Below are positions 56,312 through 64,000 of a stretch of 64,000 nt of DNA, piece by piece. Under the pieces are notes generated by a model. It was not told where the DNA came from. It saw only the letters and a list, made by a program, of their open reading frames with translations, and searched no databases. How positions within the stretch are numbered: the stretch's first letter is position 1; each line of letters begins with the position of its first letter. The DNA is from Frondihabitans sp. PhB188 (GTDB taxonomy: Bacteria > Actinomycetota > Actinomycetes > Actinomycetales > Microbacteriaceae). The stretch lies in the NCBI RefSeq assembly GCF_003752365.1, contig NZ_RJUO01000003.1, positions 248,001 to 312,000 of the forward strand. Direction: 5' to 3'. Position numbers and translations under genes: made by a program.

Positions 56312-57884
56312 CCCCGACGTACAGGAGGCGTCGCTCCTCGTCGACCGCCTCGAACGTCTGGGCGTAGCTGATCGGCAGCAGCCCCTCGGTGAGGCCGACG
56401 ATGTAGACGCTCTCCCACTCGAGCCCCTTGGCCGAGTGCAGGGTCGCGAGCGTGACCGCCGCCATCGTCGGCTCGTGCTGGCTGGCCTGGCGGGCGAAGA
56501 GCTCGTCGACGAACTGGCGGAGGGTGGTCTGCGGGCCGGCGGCCTCGGCGAGGCCCATGAGGGCGTTGAGCGACTCCCACCGGTCGCGCACGGCACCGCG
56601 CTGCTCGGGAGCCTGCTGCAGCCAGCCCAGCGAGCGAAGCACGTCGCTGACCGTCTTGAACAGCGGCTCGTCGACGATGCTGATCGCCGCGCCCTTCAGC
56701 ATCATCATCGCCTGCTTGACCTCGGCGAGGTCGAAGAAGCGGGCGCTGCCGTGGAGGCGGGTGGTGACGCCCAGGTCGTCGAGGGCGCGCTCGAGAGCGG
56801 GTGCCTGCACGTTGACGCGGAACAGCACGGCGATGCTCTCGGGAGCGGCACCGGCGCGGATCTCGGCCGCGATGCTCTCGGCGACGAACCGTGCCTCGGC
56901 CGAGTCGGTGACGTGATCGGTGACTCGCGGCGCCGGCCCCGGCTCGGTGTCGACGGGGTGCAGGTGCAGCGCACCGGGCCTCCCCCGCATCAGCTGGTTG
57001 GCGGTCTCGACGATGGGCCGGGCCGAGCGGTAGTTCTGCTCGAGGCGGAGCACGTCGGCGTTGGGATGACGCGAGCCGAACCCGAGGAGGTAGTCGGCCG
57101 AGGCGCCGGCGAACGAGTAGATGGTCTGGCTGGCGTCGCCGACGACGCAGAGGTCGTTGCGATCGCCGAGCCACAGGTCGAGGAGGTCGTGCTGGAGCGG
57201 CGAGACGTCCTGGTACTCGTCGACGACGAAGAAGCGGTACTGCTCGCGCACCTGCTGCGCCACCCGAGGTTCGAGCTCGAGCATGCCGGCGGTCGCGAGG
57301 AGGACGTCTTCGAAGTCGAGCTGGCGTCGGCTGTCCTTCAGGTCTTCGTAGGCCTTGTGCACCGCCACCGCCTGGTCGACCGACACGTTCTGGGGCAGGC
57401 TGCGCGTCGGCAGGGCCGCCTCGTACTCCTCGTAGGTGAGGCGCGAGACCTTGCGCCACTCGATCTCGGCCGCCAGGTCGCGGAGGGTCGCCGTGTCGAG
57501 GCGCAGGCGCAGCGTCTCGGCGGCGTGGGCGATGAGCTTGGCCTTGCCGTCGACGAGCCGCGGCATGGTGCCGCCCATCGTGTCGGGCCAGAAGTAGGCG
57601 AGCTGCGACAGCGCGGCCGAGTGGAACGTGCGGGTGCTCACGCCCCCGGCGCCGAGCGCGCGGAGACGGCTGCGGAGCTCCCCCGCCGCCCGCTTGGTGA
57701 ACGTGAGCGCCATGACGCGGTTCGGCGCGTAGACGCCGGTCGCGACCCCGTAGGCGATCCTGTGCGTGATGGCCCGCGTCTTGCCGGTGCCGGCGCCCGC
57801 GAGGATGCAGACCGGCCCGAGGAGCGTCTCGGCGGCGCGGCGCTGCTGCTCGTCGAGGCCGGCGATGAGATCGGCGGCCTCCAC
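56172..57884 (-). CDS. uvrD2: UvrD2-like ATP-dependent DNA helicase (SF1)
   Basis: This 570-aa superfamily 1 helicase has Walker A AGAGTGKT at residues 29-36, motif II VVDEYQDV, the ASQTIYSFAGA segment, motif V TLHSAKGLEWESV and motif VI VGVTRARRRL near the end. Mycobacterial UvrD2 proteins are longer and carry an HRDC and four-Cys tail, from memory. Here the protein stops soon after motif VI, with only the RRPSRFLEEL block. The start is GTG 57884, one base after the nudC stop. Its last 46 codons are antisense to the ThiF-like gene. Confidence 0.92.
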   Translation of the reverse strand: MEAADLIAGLDEQQRRAAETLLGPVCILAGAGTGKTRAITHRIAYGVATGVYAPNRVMALTFTKRAAGELRSRLRALGAGGVSTRTFHSAALSQLAYFWPDTMGGTMPRLVDGKAKLIAHAAETLRLRLDTATLRDLAAEIEWRKVSRLTYEEYEAALPTRSLPQNVSVDQAVAVHKAYEDLKDSRRQLDFEDVLLATAGMLELEPRVAQQVREQYRFFVVDEYQDVSPLQHDLLDLWLGDRNDLCVVGDASQTIYSFAGASADYLLGFGSRHPNADVLRLEQNYRSARPIVETANQLMRGRPGALHLHPVDTEPGPAPRVTDHVTDSAEARFVAESIAAEIRAGAAPESIAVLFRVNVQAPALERALDDLGVTTRLHGSARFFDLAEVKQAMMMLKGAAISIVDEPLFKTVSDVLRSLGWLQQAPEQRGAVRDRWESLNALMGLAEAAGPQTTLRQFVDELFARQASQHEPTMAAVTLATLHSAKGLEWESVYIVGLTEGLLPISYAQTFEAVDEERRLLYVGVTRARRRLSLSWARQGQSRATMERRPSRFLEELRIRTPDGVGSSIA

Positions 57885-57885
57885 G

Positions 57886-58854
57886 TCAGTCGGCGATCTC
57901 GGAGCCGTACCAGTCTTCGATGATCGCGCGGGCGATCGACGACCGGCCGGGCAGGATCACCTCGTCACCGGCGGCGATCAGCTCGTCGCGGGTGAACCAG
58001 CGCAGGTCGACGATCTCGGCGCCGTCGGGCTCGAGGCTGCCGGGGTTCGCCGCGTCGACGGTGGCGCGGAAGCCCAGCATCAGCGACGCCGGGAACGGCC
58101 ACGGCTGCGACCCGAGGTAGACGGCGTCGTGGACGCGCACGCCCGACTCCTCGAAGATCTCGCGCTCGACGGCCTGCTCGAGAGACTCCCCGGGCTCGAC
58201 GAACCCGGCGAGGAGCGAGTAGCGGTTCTTCTCCCACATCGCGTTCGACCCGAGCAGCAGGCGGTCGTCGGCGTCGGTCACGCCGACGATGATCGCCGGG
58301 TCGGTGCGCGGGAAGATCTCGTGGCCGTCGTCGGCGTCGACGAGCACCCACCCGCCCTTGGTCGAGACGAGCGGGCGCCCGGTGCGCGGCGAGAAGCGGT
58401 GCGAGGCGTGCCAGTTGGCGATCGCGATGGCCTCGGTGGCGAGCCCGGCGTCGCGGTCGCTCAGCTCGGTCGCGAACATGCGCAGGTTGCCCCACTCGTC
58501 GGCCGATGCCACCGCCTCGGCCTGCTCGTCGGTGAGGATCGCGGCGAGAATCGGCGTGCCCACGGGTTCCGGTGCATCGTCAGCCGTCGACAGCCCCAGG
58601 TAGATGAAGTGCGCGGTCGCAGGAACGTCGGCCGGCGCCAGGAGGGCCAGGGCGTCGTCGCCGCGGAACAGCGCTCGTCCCTTCCACACCGGGAGCACTC
58701 GCGTCGCCGAGTCGCCGAGCAGGCGGGCGAAGAGCTCCTCGTCGTCGCGCGCGAGGTAGTCACGGTCGATCTGGTGCCGAGAGAGCGGGAGCTTCGCCGA
58801 GAACGACGCCTGGGAGCCGGAGTCACGTTGCGGAACCGTGGGGCGTGCAGGCAT
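57886..58854 (-). CDS. nudC: NAD(+) diphosphatase NudC-like Nudix hydrolase lacking zinc cysteines
   Basis: This 322-aa NudC-type enzyme hydrolyses NAD(H) and can decap NAD-RNA in other bacteria. The Nudix box GFVEPGESLEQAVEREIFEESGV is at 217-239, and the NudC-specific SQPWPFPAS is at 249-257. The zinc-ribbon region is present in outline (ASHRFSPRTGRP about 150-161 and GHEIFPRTDPAII about 177-189), but the four Cys of the ribbon are replaced by Ser, Thr, Asp and similar residues. ATG 58854 follows the family start. It is next to uvrD2, and its promoter has 16-bp tandem repeats. Confidence 0.88.
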   Translation of the reverse strand: MPARPTVPQRDSGSQASFSAKLPLSRHQIDRDYLARDDEELFARLLGDSATRVLPVWKGRALFRGDDALALLAPADVPATAHFIYLGLSTADDAPEPVGTPILAAILTDEQAEAVASADEWGNLRMFATELSDRDAGLATEAIAIANWHASHRFSPRTGRPLVSTKGGWVLVDADDGHEIFPRTDPAIIVGVTDADDRLLLGSNAMWEKNRYSLLAGFVEPGESLEQAVEREIFEESGVRVHDAVYLGSQPWPFPASLMLGFRATVDAANPGSLEPDGAEIVDLRWFTRDELIAAGDEVILPGRSSIARAIIEDWYGSEIAD

Positions 58855-58890
58855 CCGACCACCAATCGTCTGGGATTCGCTGTATTCGCG

Positions 58891-58937
58891 AGCTGTGCTT
58901 GTTTGAGGCTGTGCGTGTTTCAGGCTGTGCTTGTTTG
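58891..58937 (-). repeat. Three 15-16-bp tandem repeats in the nudC/phosphotransferase promoter
   Basis: The units are 58891-58905, 58906-58921 and 58922-58937, with pattern AGGCTGTGCKTGTTTS on the plus strand. The second differs at two positions. They lie in the 138-nt space between divergent starts at 58854 and 58993. Their regular spacing suits a regulator binding array or a duplicated promoter element. Confidence 0.65.
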
Positions 58938-58992
58938 ATGATCGTGCGTGGCGGAGGCCCGGAGATCGCGTCCTCCGACCTACCCTTGCGGC

Positions 58993-59994
58993 ATGGCCAG
59001 ATCCCACCTCACTCTAGCCGCGTTGGCGACCGCAGCCGTCGCCGACCTCGACGTCCGATCGACGGGGCCGCACGGCTCGGTCGGCGCGGGCGACTTCGAC
59101 TCCGCGCGCCTCGCCGGCGGCGCCGGAGAGCAGTGGATCATCCGCGTTCCGCGCACCCAGCGTGCCGAGGCGGTCCAGTCGGCCGACCTCGTCGCCCTCC
59201 GAGCTCTCAGCCCGGGCGTCCGCGGTCGCCTGTCGTTCCAGGTGCCGGCGTACCGGGGCCAGGCGCCGGTCGCTCAGACCCGAGCGATCCTCTACGACTT
59301 CGTCGACGGCTCGCCCCTGTCGGTCTCCGACGTCGTCGTCGGATCGGGTCTGCCGTCCGCCGTCGGCGGTGCAGTCGCGGCGATCCACTCGCTGCCCACG
59401 AGCTTCGTCACCGACGCCGGACTCACCAGCCACACGCCGTTCGAGGCGATGCGGTCGTCGGCCAGCGTCGTCGACCGCGCCGCCTCCACGGGCCTGCTCC
59501 CGGCCGCTCTCCTCGAGCGCTGGGAGACGGCGATCCAGGACTCCCAGCTGTGGCAGTTCCAGCCCACCGTCATCAACGGGTCGCTCGAGTCGTCGTCGGT
59601 GCTCGTGTCGGGCGACCGCATCACCGGGATCCTCGGCTGGCAGGAACTCCAGATCGCCGACCCTGCCAAGGACCTCGCCTGGGTGCTCGGCGCCCCGACG
59701 ACCGACGCCGTGGACGCCGTCTTCGACGCCTACGCCGCAGCCCGCGGCACCAGCGAGCGGCAGCTCCGCAACCGCGCGACGCTCTACCACGAGCTCGACC
59801 TCGCGAAGTGGCTGCTCCACGGGACGCACACGAAGAACGCCGACGTCGTCGACGACGCCGTCGAGATGATGTCGCGCCTGGTCGACGCGGTCCAGCACGA
59901 CGAGGAGCGCCCGCTCGTCGTCGGCACCACCGAGGCGCTCGACGTCGACGGGGTGGCTGACCTGCTCGCGGCGACGGAGCGCCACCGGCCGTAG
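58993..59994 (+). CDS. APH-fold phosphotransferase-like protein, probably catalytically inactive
   Basis: This 333-aa protein has the overall layout of macrolide/aminoglycoside phosphotransferases. It has an N-lobe with WIIRVPRTQ near residue 50 and the C-lobe end DPAKDLAWVL at 223-232. The catalytic loop that should read HGDxxxxN is INGSLESSS at 194-202, and the metal-binding IDW/IDF position is ILGW at 213-216. So the catalytic Asp, the Asn and the metal-binding Asp are all replaced. It may bind a nucleotide or partner without transferring phosphate. The upstream tandem repeats are shared with nudC. Confidence 0.8.
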   Translation: MARSHLTLAALATAAVADLDVRSTGPHGSVGAGDFDSARLAGGAGEQWIIRVPRTQRAEAVQSADLVALRALSPGVRGRLSFQVPAYRGQAPVAQTRAILYDFVDGSPLSVSDVVVGSGLPSAVGGAVAAIHSLPTSFVTDAGLTSHTPFEAMRSSASVVDRAASTGLLPAALLERWETAIQDSQLWQFQPTVINGSLESSSVLVSGDRITGILGWQELQIADPAKDLAWVLGAPTTDAVDAVFDAYAAARGTSERQLRNRATLYHELDLAKWLLHGTHTKNADVVDDAVEMMSRLVDAVQHDEERPLVVGTTEALDVDGVADLLAATERHRP

Positions 59995-60066
59995 CGGGTC
60001 GGCGTCGCCGCCGTTCGCCGCTGCCGGCGGCCGGCCCGCCGTCGCCGGCCCCGCCGCCGTCGCGGA

Positions 60067-60126
60067 ACCCGCCGTCGCCGTACCCGCCGTCGCGGAGCCC
60101 GCCGCCGCCACGCCCGCCGAATCGGC
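60067..60126 (+). repeat. Four 15-bp tandem units
   Basis: The units at 60067-60081, 60082-60096, 60097-60111 and 60112-60126 each start (A/G)CCCGCCG and then vary in the last half (TCGCCGT, TCGCGGA, CCGCCAC and AATCGGC). A longer degenerate copy precedes them. Confidence 0.6.
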
Positions 60127-60170
60127 ACAACCCCGCAGAAGGTTCGGCGGGATCCTGCCGATTCGGCGGG
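60113..60170. repeat. Perfect 15-bp inverted repeat
   Basis: CCCGCCGAATCGGCA (60113-60127) is exactly complementary to TGCCGATTCGGCGGG (60156-60170), separated by 28 nt. It could form a long stem in RNA and act as a terminator or processing site for the convergent transcripts. Confidence 0.7.
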
Positions 60171-60213
60171 TCGCCCGCGCAGATCGGCGGGACTGAACCG
60201 AATCGGCGGTGCC

Positions 60214-60308
60214 GAACCGGCGGGGCCAACCCGAACCGGCGGGGCCAACCCGAACCGGCGGGGCCAACCCGGACCGGCGGGGCCAACCCGGACCGGCAGG
60301 GCTACCCA
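60214..60308. repeat. Five-copy 19-bp tandem repeat overlapping a stop codon
   Basis: Copies 1-3 (60214-60232, 60233-60251 and 60252-60270) are identical, with sequence GAACCGGCGGGGCCAACCC. Copy 4 (60271-60289) starts GGACC instead of GAACC. Copy 5 (60290-60308) is degenerate and contains the stop codon at 60302-60304 of the AdnB-like gene. Identical copies suggest recent slippage. Confidence 0.85.
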
Positions 60309-63300
60309 GCCAGGCCGCCCTCGACCCCGGCCCACAGCCGCTCCAGCTCCGCCCGGCTGCTGACGTTCTCGGGCCGGACCACCTTGTCGTCGGCCACGAA
60401 GTAGAAGACGGCATCGATGATCGCGGGGTCGATCGAGCGGTAGGACGCATACGCCTCGCGGTACAGAGCCAGCTGCAGCTGCTTCAGCCGCAGGTCGTCG
60501 GCGTCGCGCGGCGCCTTGCCGGTCTTCCAGTCGACGACCTGGTATCGCCCGTCGCGCACGAACACGGCGTCGATCTTGCAGATGACCGTGCGCGGCCCGA
60601 GGGGCAGGTGGATCTCGAGCTCGACGTCGACCGGATCGAGGTCGGCCCACTCGGACGCCTCGAAGGTCGCCTGCAGCTCGGCCAGGCGTCGCGCGTCGTC
60701 GGGGTCGACCGGCCCGCTCCGACCGCCGCCCAGAGGCGCGGCCTCGTCGGCGTCGTAGTCGAGCGCGAAGGCGGCCTCCTGGTCGAACGCCGCGGCGTCG
60801 AGCGTCTCGCCGGCTCCCGTGGGCTGGTAGCGGTCTTCGACCCAGGCGTGGAAAAGCGTGCCGAGCCGGGTGGCGCGGTAGGGGCGCTCGGGCAGCGGCC
60901 GCCGCAGCGACCTCGCCACGGCGGCGGCGTCGTCGACGTAGTCCTTGAAGCGCGATGCGGGGATGCGCTGCGGCAGCGCGACCTGGAGGGCGCGGTCGCG
61001 AGAGGAGTCGCGCTCGGCGAGCAGGAGGTCGATGTCGGCCGACCGCGCACCGCCGGCCGCGCCCGTCGTGCGGACGAGGGCCGCCGCGTACTCGACCGCG
61101 TCGCGCCGGGTCGACAGCGGGTCGACGGGCCAGCTCAGGGTGAGGCTGCTCTCGCTCAGCGGGTTCTCGTCGGAGCGGGGCGCGTCGGGCAGGGCGTCGG
61201 GCAGCACGACGCCCGCCTCGACAAGGTCGACGAGGTAGCGGCTGGGTGCCCGCGGCTTCGACTGGGTCGCCCAGAACGAGCCGCTGAGCAGCAGAGCCTC
61301 CTTGGCGCGGGTGAAGGCGACATAGGCGAGGCGGCGCTCCTCGTCGTAGTGGCGCGCCCTCAGCTCGGCCTCGAACCCCTGCTTGCCCTGGTCGAACTGC
61401 TTCTGATCGTCGACGCCGCGCCAGGCGAGCGCCGGGAGCTCGGCGGAGTCCCCGCGGAACTCGTAGGGCAGCTGCCCGAAGTTGAGCCAGCCCCTGCCGG
61501 CGCGCGAGGCTCCCGGCAGCTCGTCGGCGACGAGCCGCGGAACGCCGACGAGGTCCCACTCGAGCCCCTTGGACCCGTGGATGGTGAGGAGCTGGACGAC
61601 GCCGTCCTCGCCCTCGTCCGAGCGCGGGCCCATGTCGTCGCGGCGCTCGGCGGCCGAGAGCCACGAGAGGAACCCCTGCAGGCTCGCCGACTCGTCGGTG
61701 GCCACGTAGCCCGCGACCTCGTCGTCGAACGCCTGCAGGTAGGCGCCTCCGCGAAGCGATCCGCCGGCCGCGGCCACCTCGACGTCGAGCAGCATCTCCT
61801 GCTGCACGAGGGTGACGAGGTCGACGAGGTCCAGCCCGATGCGATTGCGCAGGAACGCGAGGTGCCGCCCCAGCGTGCGGATCCGCTCGACCCCCGCCGG
61901 GGTGAACCCGGCGAGCTGACGGTGCGTCGCGGGCGCGGTCGCCACGAAGTCCACCGCATCGACGATCGAGCCCTGCTCGCCGGGTGCGACCGACGACCGC
62001 AGCGCCGTGGCCACGTCGTCGTCGAGGAGCTTCTGGGCGTGATCGTGCCGGAACAGCCAGGAGGCCACGTCACGGAGCGCCGCGATGTCGCGCAGGCCGA
62101 CCCGCCAGCGAGCCCCCACGAGGAGGCGGATCATCTCCGAGCCGGCCGCCGGGTCGCCGAGGACCCGCAGGCAGCTGACCAGGTCGACCACCTCCGGGCG
62201 CTGCAGCAGGCCGCCGACCCCGAGGATCCGGTAGCGGACGCCGCGATCGCGCAGGGCGTCGGCGAACACCGCCACGGTCTTCTTCGAGCGGAACAGCAGT
62301 GCCGCGGTCTTGAGGTGGCCCTCGGCGGTGCGGGCTTCCAGCTCGCGGGCGAACCAGTCGGCCACGGCGGCCGCCTCGTCGACGAGGGTCTCCTCGTACG
62401 CGATGTCGATGCGGCCGTCCGGTGCGCCCGGCCGCGCGGTGAGCGCGCCGACGCCGGCGCCCGCAGCCAGCTCGTGCACCACCGCGTTGGCCGAGTCGAG
62501 GATGACCTTCGCGTTCCGCCAGCTGGTCGACAGCGTGTAGTGCGCACCGGCACCGGCGCCGAAGTCGACCGGGAAGCGGCCCAGGTTGGCGGCGCTCGCA
62601 CCGCGGAACCCGTAGATCGACTGGTGCGGGTCGCCGACGGCCATCACCCCGGTGCGGGCGAACAGCCGTGCCAGGAGACGCGTCTGGACGACGCTCGTGT
62701 CCTGGTACTCGTCGAGCAGGATGACGCGGAAGCGGGTGCGCAGCTCCTCGACGACGCGCGGCGCCGTCTCGCAGACGGCGAGAGCCAGCGCGACCTGGTC
62801 GCTGAACTCGACGAGTCCGCGGCGGGCCTTCTCGCGGGCGAACGCGTCGGCGAGGTCGAGCAAGGGCGCCAGCGAGCCGACGTCGGCCACCGCGTCGACG
62901 ACGCTCTTGTAGGGCGACGCCTTGGTCGCGGGGAGGTCGATCAGCCTCTCGAACTGCCGCGCCATGCGCCGGACGTCGTCGGAGGACGCGACGTTCTCGG
63001 CGAGCGCGTGGCTGAGGTCGATGACGGCCTGAGTGATGGCGTCGACCGAGCGGTCGAGGAACGCGAGGCGCTCGTCGCCACTGGTGACCACGAGGGCACG
63101 CGCGATCTGCCAGGCGGACGCCTCGCTCAGCACCTGCGACTCGCTCTCCCGGCCGACGAGCAGGGCGTTGTCGCGGAAGATCGTGCTCGCGAACGAGTTG
63201 TACGTCGACACAGTCGGCGCGTCGAACGGGTCGCGGTCGGCACCGAGCAGTCCGCGCTCGCTCAAGAGGGCGATCCTCTTCTCGATCCGCTTCTGGAGCT

Positions 63301-63553
63301 CGCCGGCGGCCTTGCGCGTGAACGTGAGACCGAGGATCTCGGAGACCGAGACGTGGCCGTTGGCCAGGAGCCAGACGACACGGCCGGCCATGGTCTCGGT
63401 CTTGCCGCTACCGGCACCGGCCACGACGAGCGCGGGCTCGAGCGGCGCCTCGATGACGGCCTGCTGCTCGGGCGTGGGTGCGGGCAGGCTCAGCACCTCG
63501 GCGATGTCGAGGGCCGAGAGCGCCGCACGGGGCGCCATCGGGGTCGCGCTCAC
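60302..63553 (-). CDS. adnB: AdnB-like UvrD-type helicase-nuclease
   Basis: This 1083-aa protein joins an SF1 helicase with a C-terminal PD-(D/E)XK nuclease, as in actinobacterial AdnB. Walker A VAGAGSGKTET is at about 45-54, motif II is ILLDEYQDTS, and DPHQSIYGFRG and GSKGLEWDLV are also present. The nuclease motif VVDWKTGK has Asp1008 and Lys1010. In mycobacteria AdnAB resects double-strand DNA breaks. The start is GTG 63553, overlapping the upstream stop by 4 nt; an in-frame ATG 15 nt inside is possible. The stop codon lies in the 19-bp repeat array. Confidence 0.9.
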   Translation of the reverse strand: MSATPMAPRAALSALDIAEVLSLPAPTPEQQAVIEAPLEPALVVAGAGSGKTETMAGRVVWLLANGHVSVSEILGLTFTRKAAGELQKRIEKRIALLSERGLLGADRDPFDAPTVSTYNSFASTIFRDNALLVGRESESQVLSEASAWQIARALVVTSGDERLAFLDRSVDAITQAVIDLSHALAENVASSDDVRRMARQFERLIDLPATKASPYKSVVDAVADVGSLAPLLDLADAFAREKARRGLVEFSDQVALALAVCETAPRVVEELRTRFRVILLDEYQDTSVVQTRLLARLFARTGVMAVGDPHQSIYGFRGASAANLGRFPVDFGAGAGAHYTLSTSWRNAKVILDSANAVVHELAAGAGVGALTARPGAPDGRIDIAYEETLVDEAAAVADWFARELEARTAEGHLKTAALLFRSKKTVAVFADALRDRGVRYRILGVGGLLQRPEVVDLVSCLRVLGDPAAGSEMIRLLVGARWRVGLRDIAALRDVASWLFRHDHAQKLLDDDVATALRSSVAPGEQGSIVDAVDFVATAPATHRQLAGFTPAGVERIRTLGRHLAFLRNRIGLDLVDLVTLVQQEMLLDVEVAAAGGSLRGGAYLQAFDDEVAGYVATDESASLQGFLSWLSAAERRDDMGPRSDEGEDGVVQLLTIHGSKGLEWDLVGVPRLVADELPGASRAGRGWLNFGQLPYEFRGDSAELPALAWRGVDDQKQFDQGKQGFEAELRARHYDEERRLAYVAFTRAKEALLLSGSFWATQSKPRAPSRYLVDLVEAGVVLPDALPDAPRSDENPLSESSLTLSWPVDPLSTRRDAVEYAAALVRTTGAAGGARSADIDLLLAERDSSRDRALQVALPQRIPASRFKDYVDDAAAVARSLRRPLPERPYRATRLGTLFHAWVEDRYQPTGAGETLDAAAFDQEAAFALDYDADEAAPLGGGRSGPVDPDDARRLAELQATFEASEWADLDPVDVELEIHLPLGPRTVICKIDAVFVRDGRYQVVDWKTGKAPRDADDLRLKQLQLALYREAYASYRSIDPAIIDAVFYFVADDKVVRPENVSSRAELERLWAGVEGGLAG

Positions 63554-64000
63554 TGGGTCACCTCTCCGACGACGTGGATCCGGCATGAGCCACCCAGGCG
63601 GCCGAGGCAGTGGTCTTCGACGCGGGCGACGAAGGTGCGCCCCGCCATCCCGGCCGCGTCACCCTGAACGCGGATGCGGAACGCCTCCAGCTCCTCGGGA
63701 CCGTAGGCGGCCTGGGCGGGCTCTCGATACGCCTTGCCCCTGACGCCGGACGACACGATGACGAGCTTCGCGCCGCCGGGCTCGTGCACCTCCGGGGCCG
63801 AGTCGACCTGCCCTTCGGCGAGAGCCAGCTGGTAGGCGGCCAGCTGAGCGTGCTCCTCGATCTCCATCGCAGTGAAGGTCTTGCGGCCGGTCTTCAGGTC
63901 GACGATGACGACCCTGCCATCGGCCTGCTGCTCGACGCGGTCGATCTTGCCGCGGAGCTCGGCCTGGCCGACGGACAGCGTGAACTCCGTCTCGGCGCCG
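63550..64000 (-). CDS. adnA: AdnA-like helicase-nuclease, 5' part outside window
   Basis: Only the last 150 codons are visible, with the N-terminal helicase part upstream of position 64000. The C-terminal PD-(D/E)XK nuclease domain shows GKIDRVEQQADGRVVIVDLKTGRK with the catalytic Asp and Lys and then EHAQLAAYQLAL (the QxxxY motif). The tail ends in HVVGEVTQ. The stop overlaps the AdnB start as GTGA. The order AdnA then AdnB and the domain type support the assignment. Confidence 0.82.
   Translation of the reverse strand, partial: GAETEFTLSVGQAELRGKIDRVEQQADGRVVIVDLKTGRKTFTAMEIEEHAQLAAYQLALAEGQVDSAPEVHEPGGAKLVIVSSGVRGKAYREPAQAAYGPEELEAFRIRVQGDAAGMAGRTFVARVEDHCLGRLGGSCRIHVVGEVTQ

Larger units (their letters stand above)
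59995..60301. other. 307-nt repeat-rich gap between convergent genes
   Basis: This gap contains no gene. It has four 15-bp units (60067-60126), a perfect 15-bp inverted repeat (60113-60170) and a five-copy 19-bp tandem repeat (60214-60308) that runs into the stop codon of the helicase gene. The region is dominated by CCGCC and TCGG words. Confidence 0.8.

Noticed and set aside
60214-60308. CRISPR array
   Set aside because: The 19-bp units are directly adjacent with no spacers, and no cas gene is nearby.
60209-63667. 1152-residue plus-strand open frame opposite the AdnB gene
   Set aside because: Same GC artefact. Its first residues come from the 19-bp tandem repeat.

Overview
The window looks like a chromosomal segment from a high-GC actinobacterium, most likely a member of the Microbacteriaceae (Leifsonia/Frondihabitans-like). 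The genus is an inference. The base composition is very G+C rich, starts use ATG, GTG and TTG, and many gene pairs overlap as ATGA, GTGA or TGATG. Several families are typical of actinobacteria (DUF3039, DUF3097, DUF2342, DUF7882, UPF0182, UvrD2, AdnAB-like nucleases). I see no insertion sequence, prophage, plasmid gene or CRISPR array.

Layout. 1-6000: a truncated short-chain dehydrogenase, an acyl-CoA ligase, a small alpha/beta hydrolase, small conserved proteins and a membrane-anchored SGNH esterase. 6080-10829: DUF3097, a membrane protein and gatCAB on the minus strand. 10927-16033: a secreted DUF1023 hydrolase, ligA and mnmA. 16090-19254: an MFS transporter, tRNA-Leu(UAG), a membrane protein and a DedA protein. 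A 650-bp repeat-filled gap follows. 19908-26421: rdgB-rph-murI, pncB, DUF3039 and a two-gene ABC exporter.

26686-34854 is a cell-envelope glycopolymer locus. A nucleotidyltransferase and a TagGH-like exporter on the plus strand face a minus-strand set of two GT2 glycosyltransferases, a CDP-alcohol phosphotransferase and a CDP-glycerol glycerophosphotransferase-like polymerase. An XRE regulator with an AT-rich palindromic promoter lies between them. 34958-41634 holds an HtrA-like protease, an aminotransferase, a nitrilase-family amidohydrolase, a GH18-like lipoprotein and a second acyl-CoA synthetase.

41686-48313 is a one-carbon detoxification module. A five-gene operon (mobA, DUF6457, moeA, fdhD, FdhF/YdeP-type molybdoenzyme) is divergent from a glutathione-independent formaldehyde dehydrogenase. 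Together they could convert formaldehyde to formate and then CO2. After a GH43-like gene between two related terminators and tRNA-fMet, 49607-64000 follows an old actinobacterial gene order: UPF0182, Lon-like PDZ protease, DUF2342, an orphan ThiF/cyclodehydratase-like protein, UvrD2, NudC, then AdnB and AdnA. From memory this matches M. tuberculosis Rv3193c to Rv3202c.

The points most worth a second look are: the orphan RiPP-cyclodehydratase-like gene whose zinc-binding tail is encoded antisense to the end of uvrD2; an APH-fold protein with its catalytic residues replaced; a NudC without zinc cysteines; tandem repeats filling three convergent intergenic gaps; a probable CTG start; and the polymer locus.
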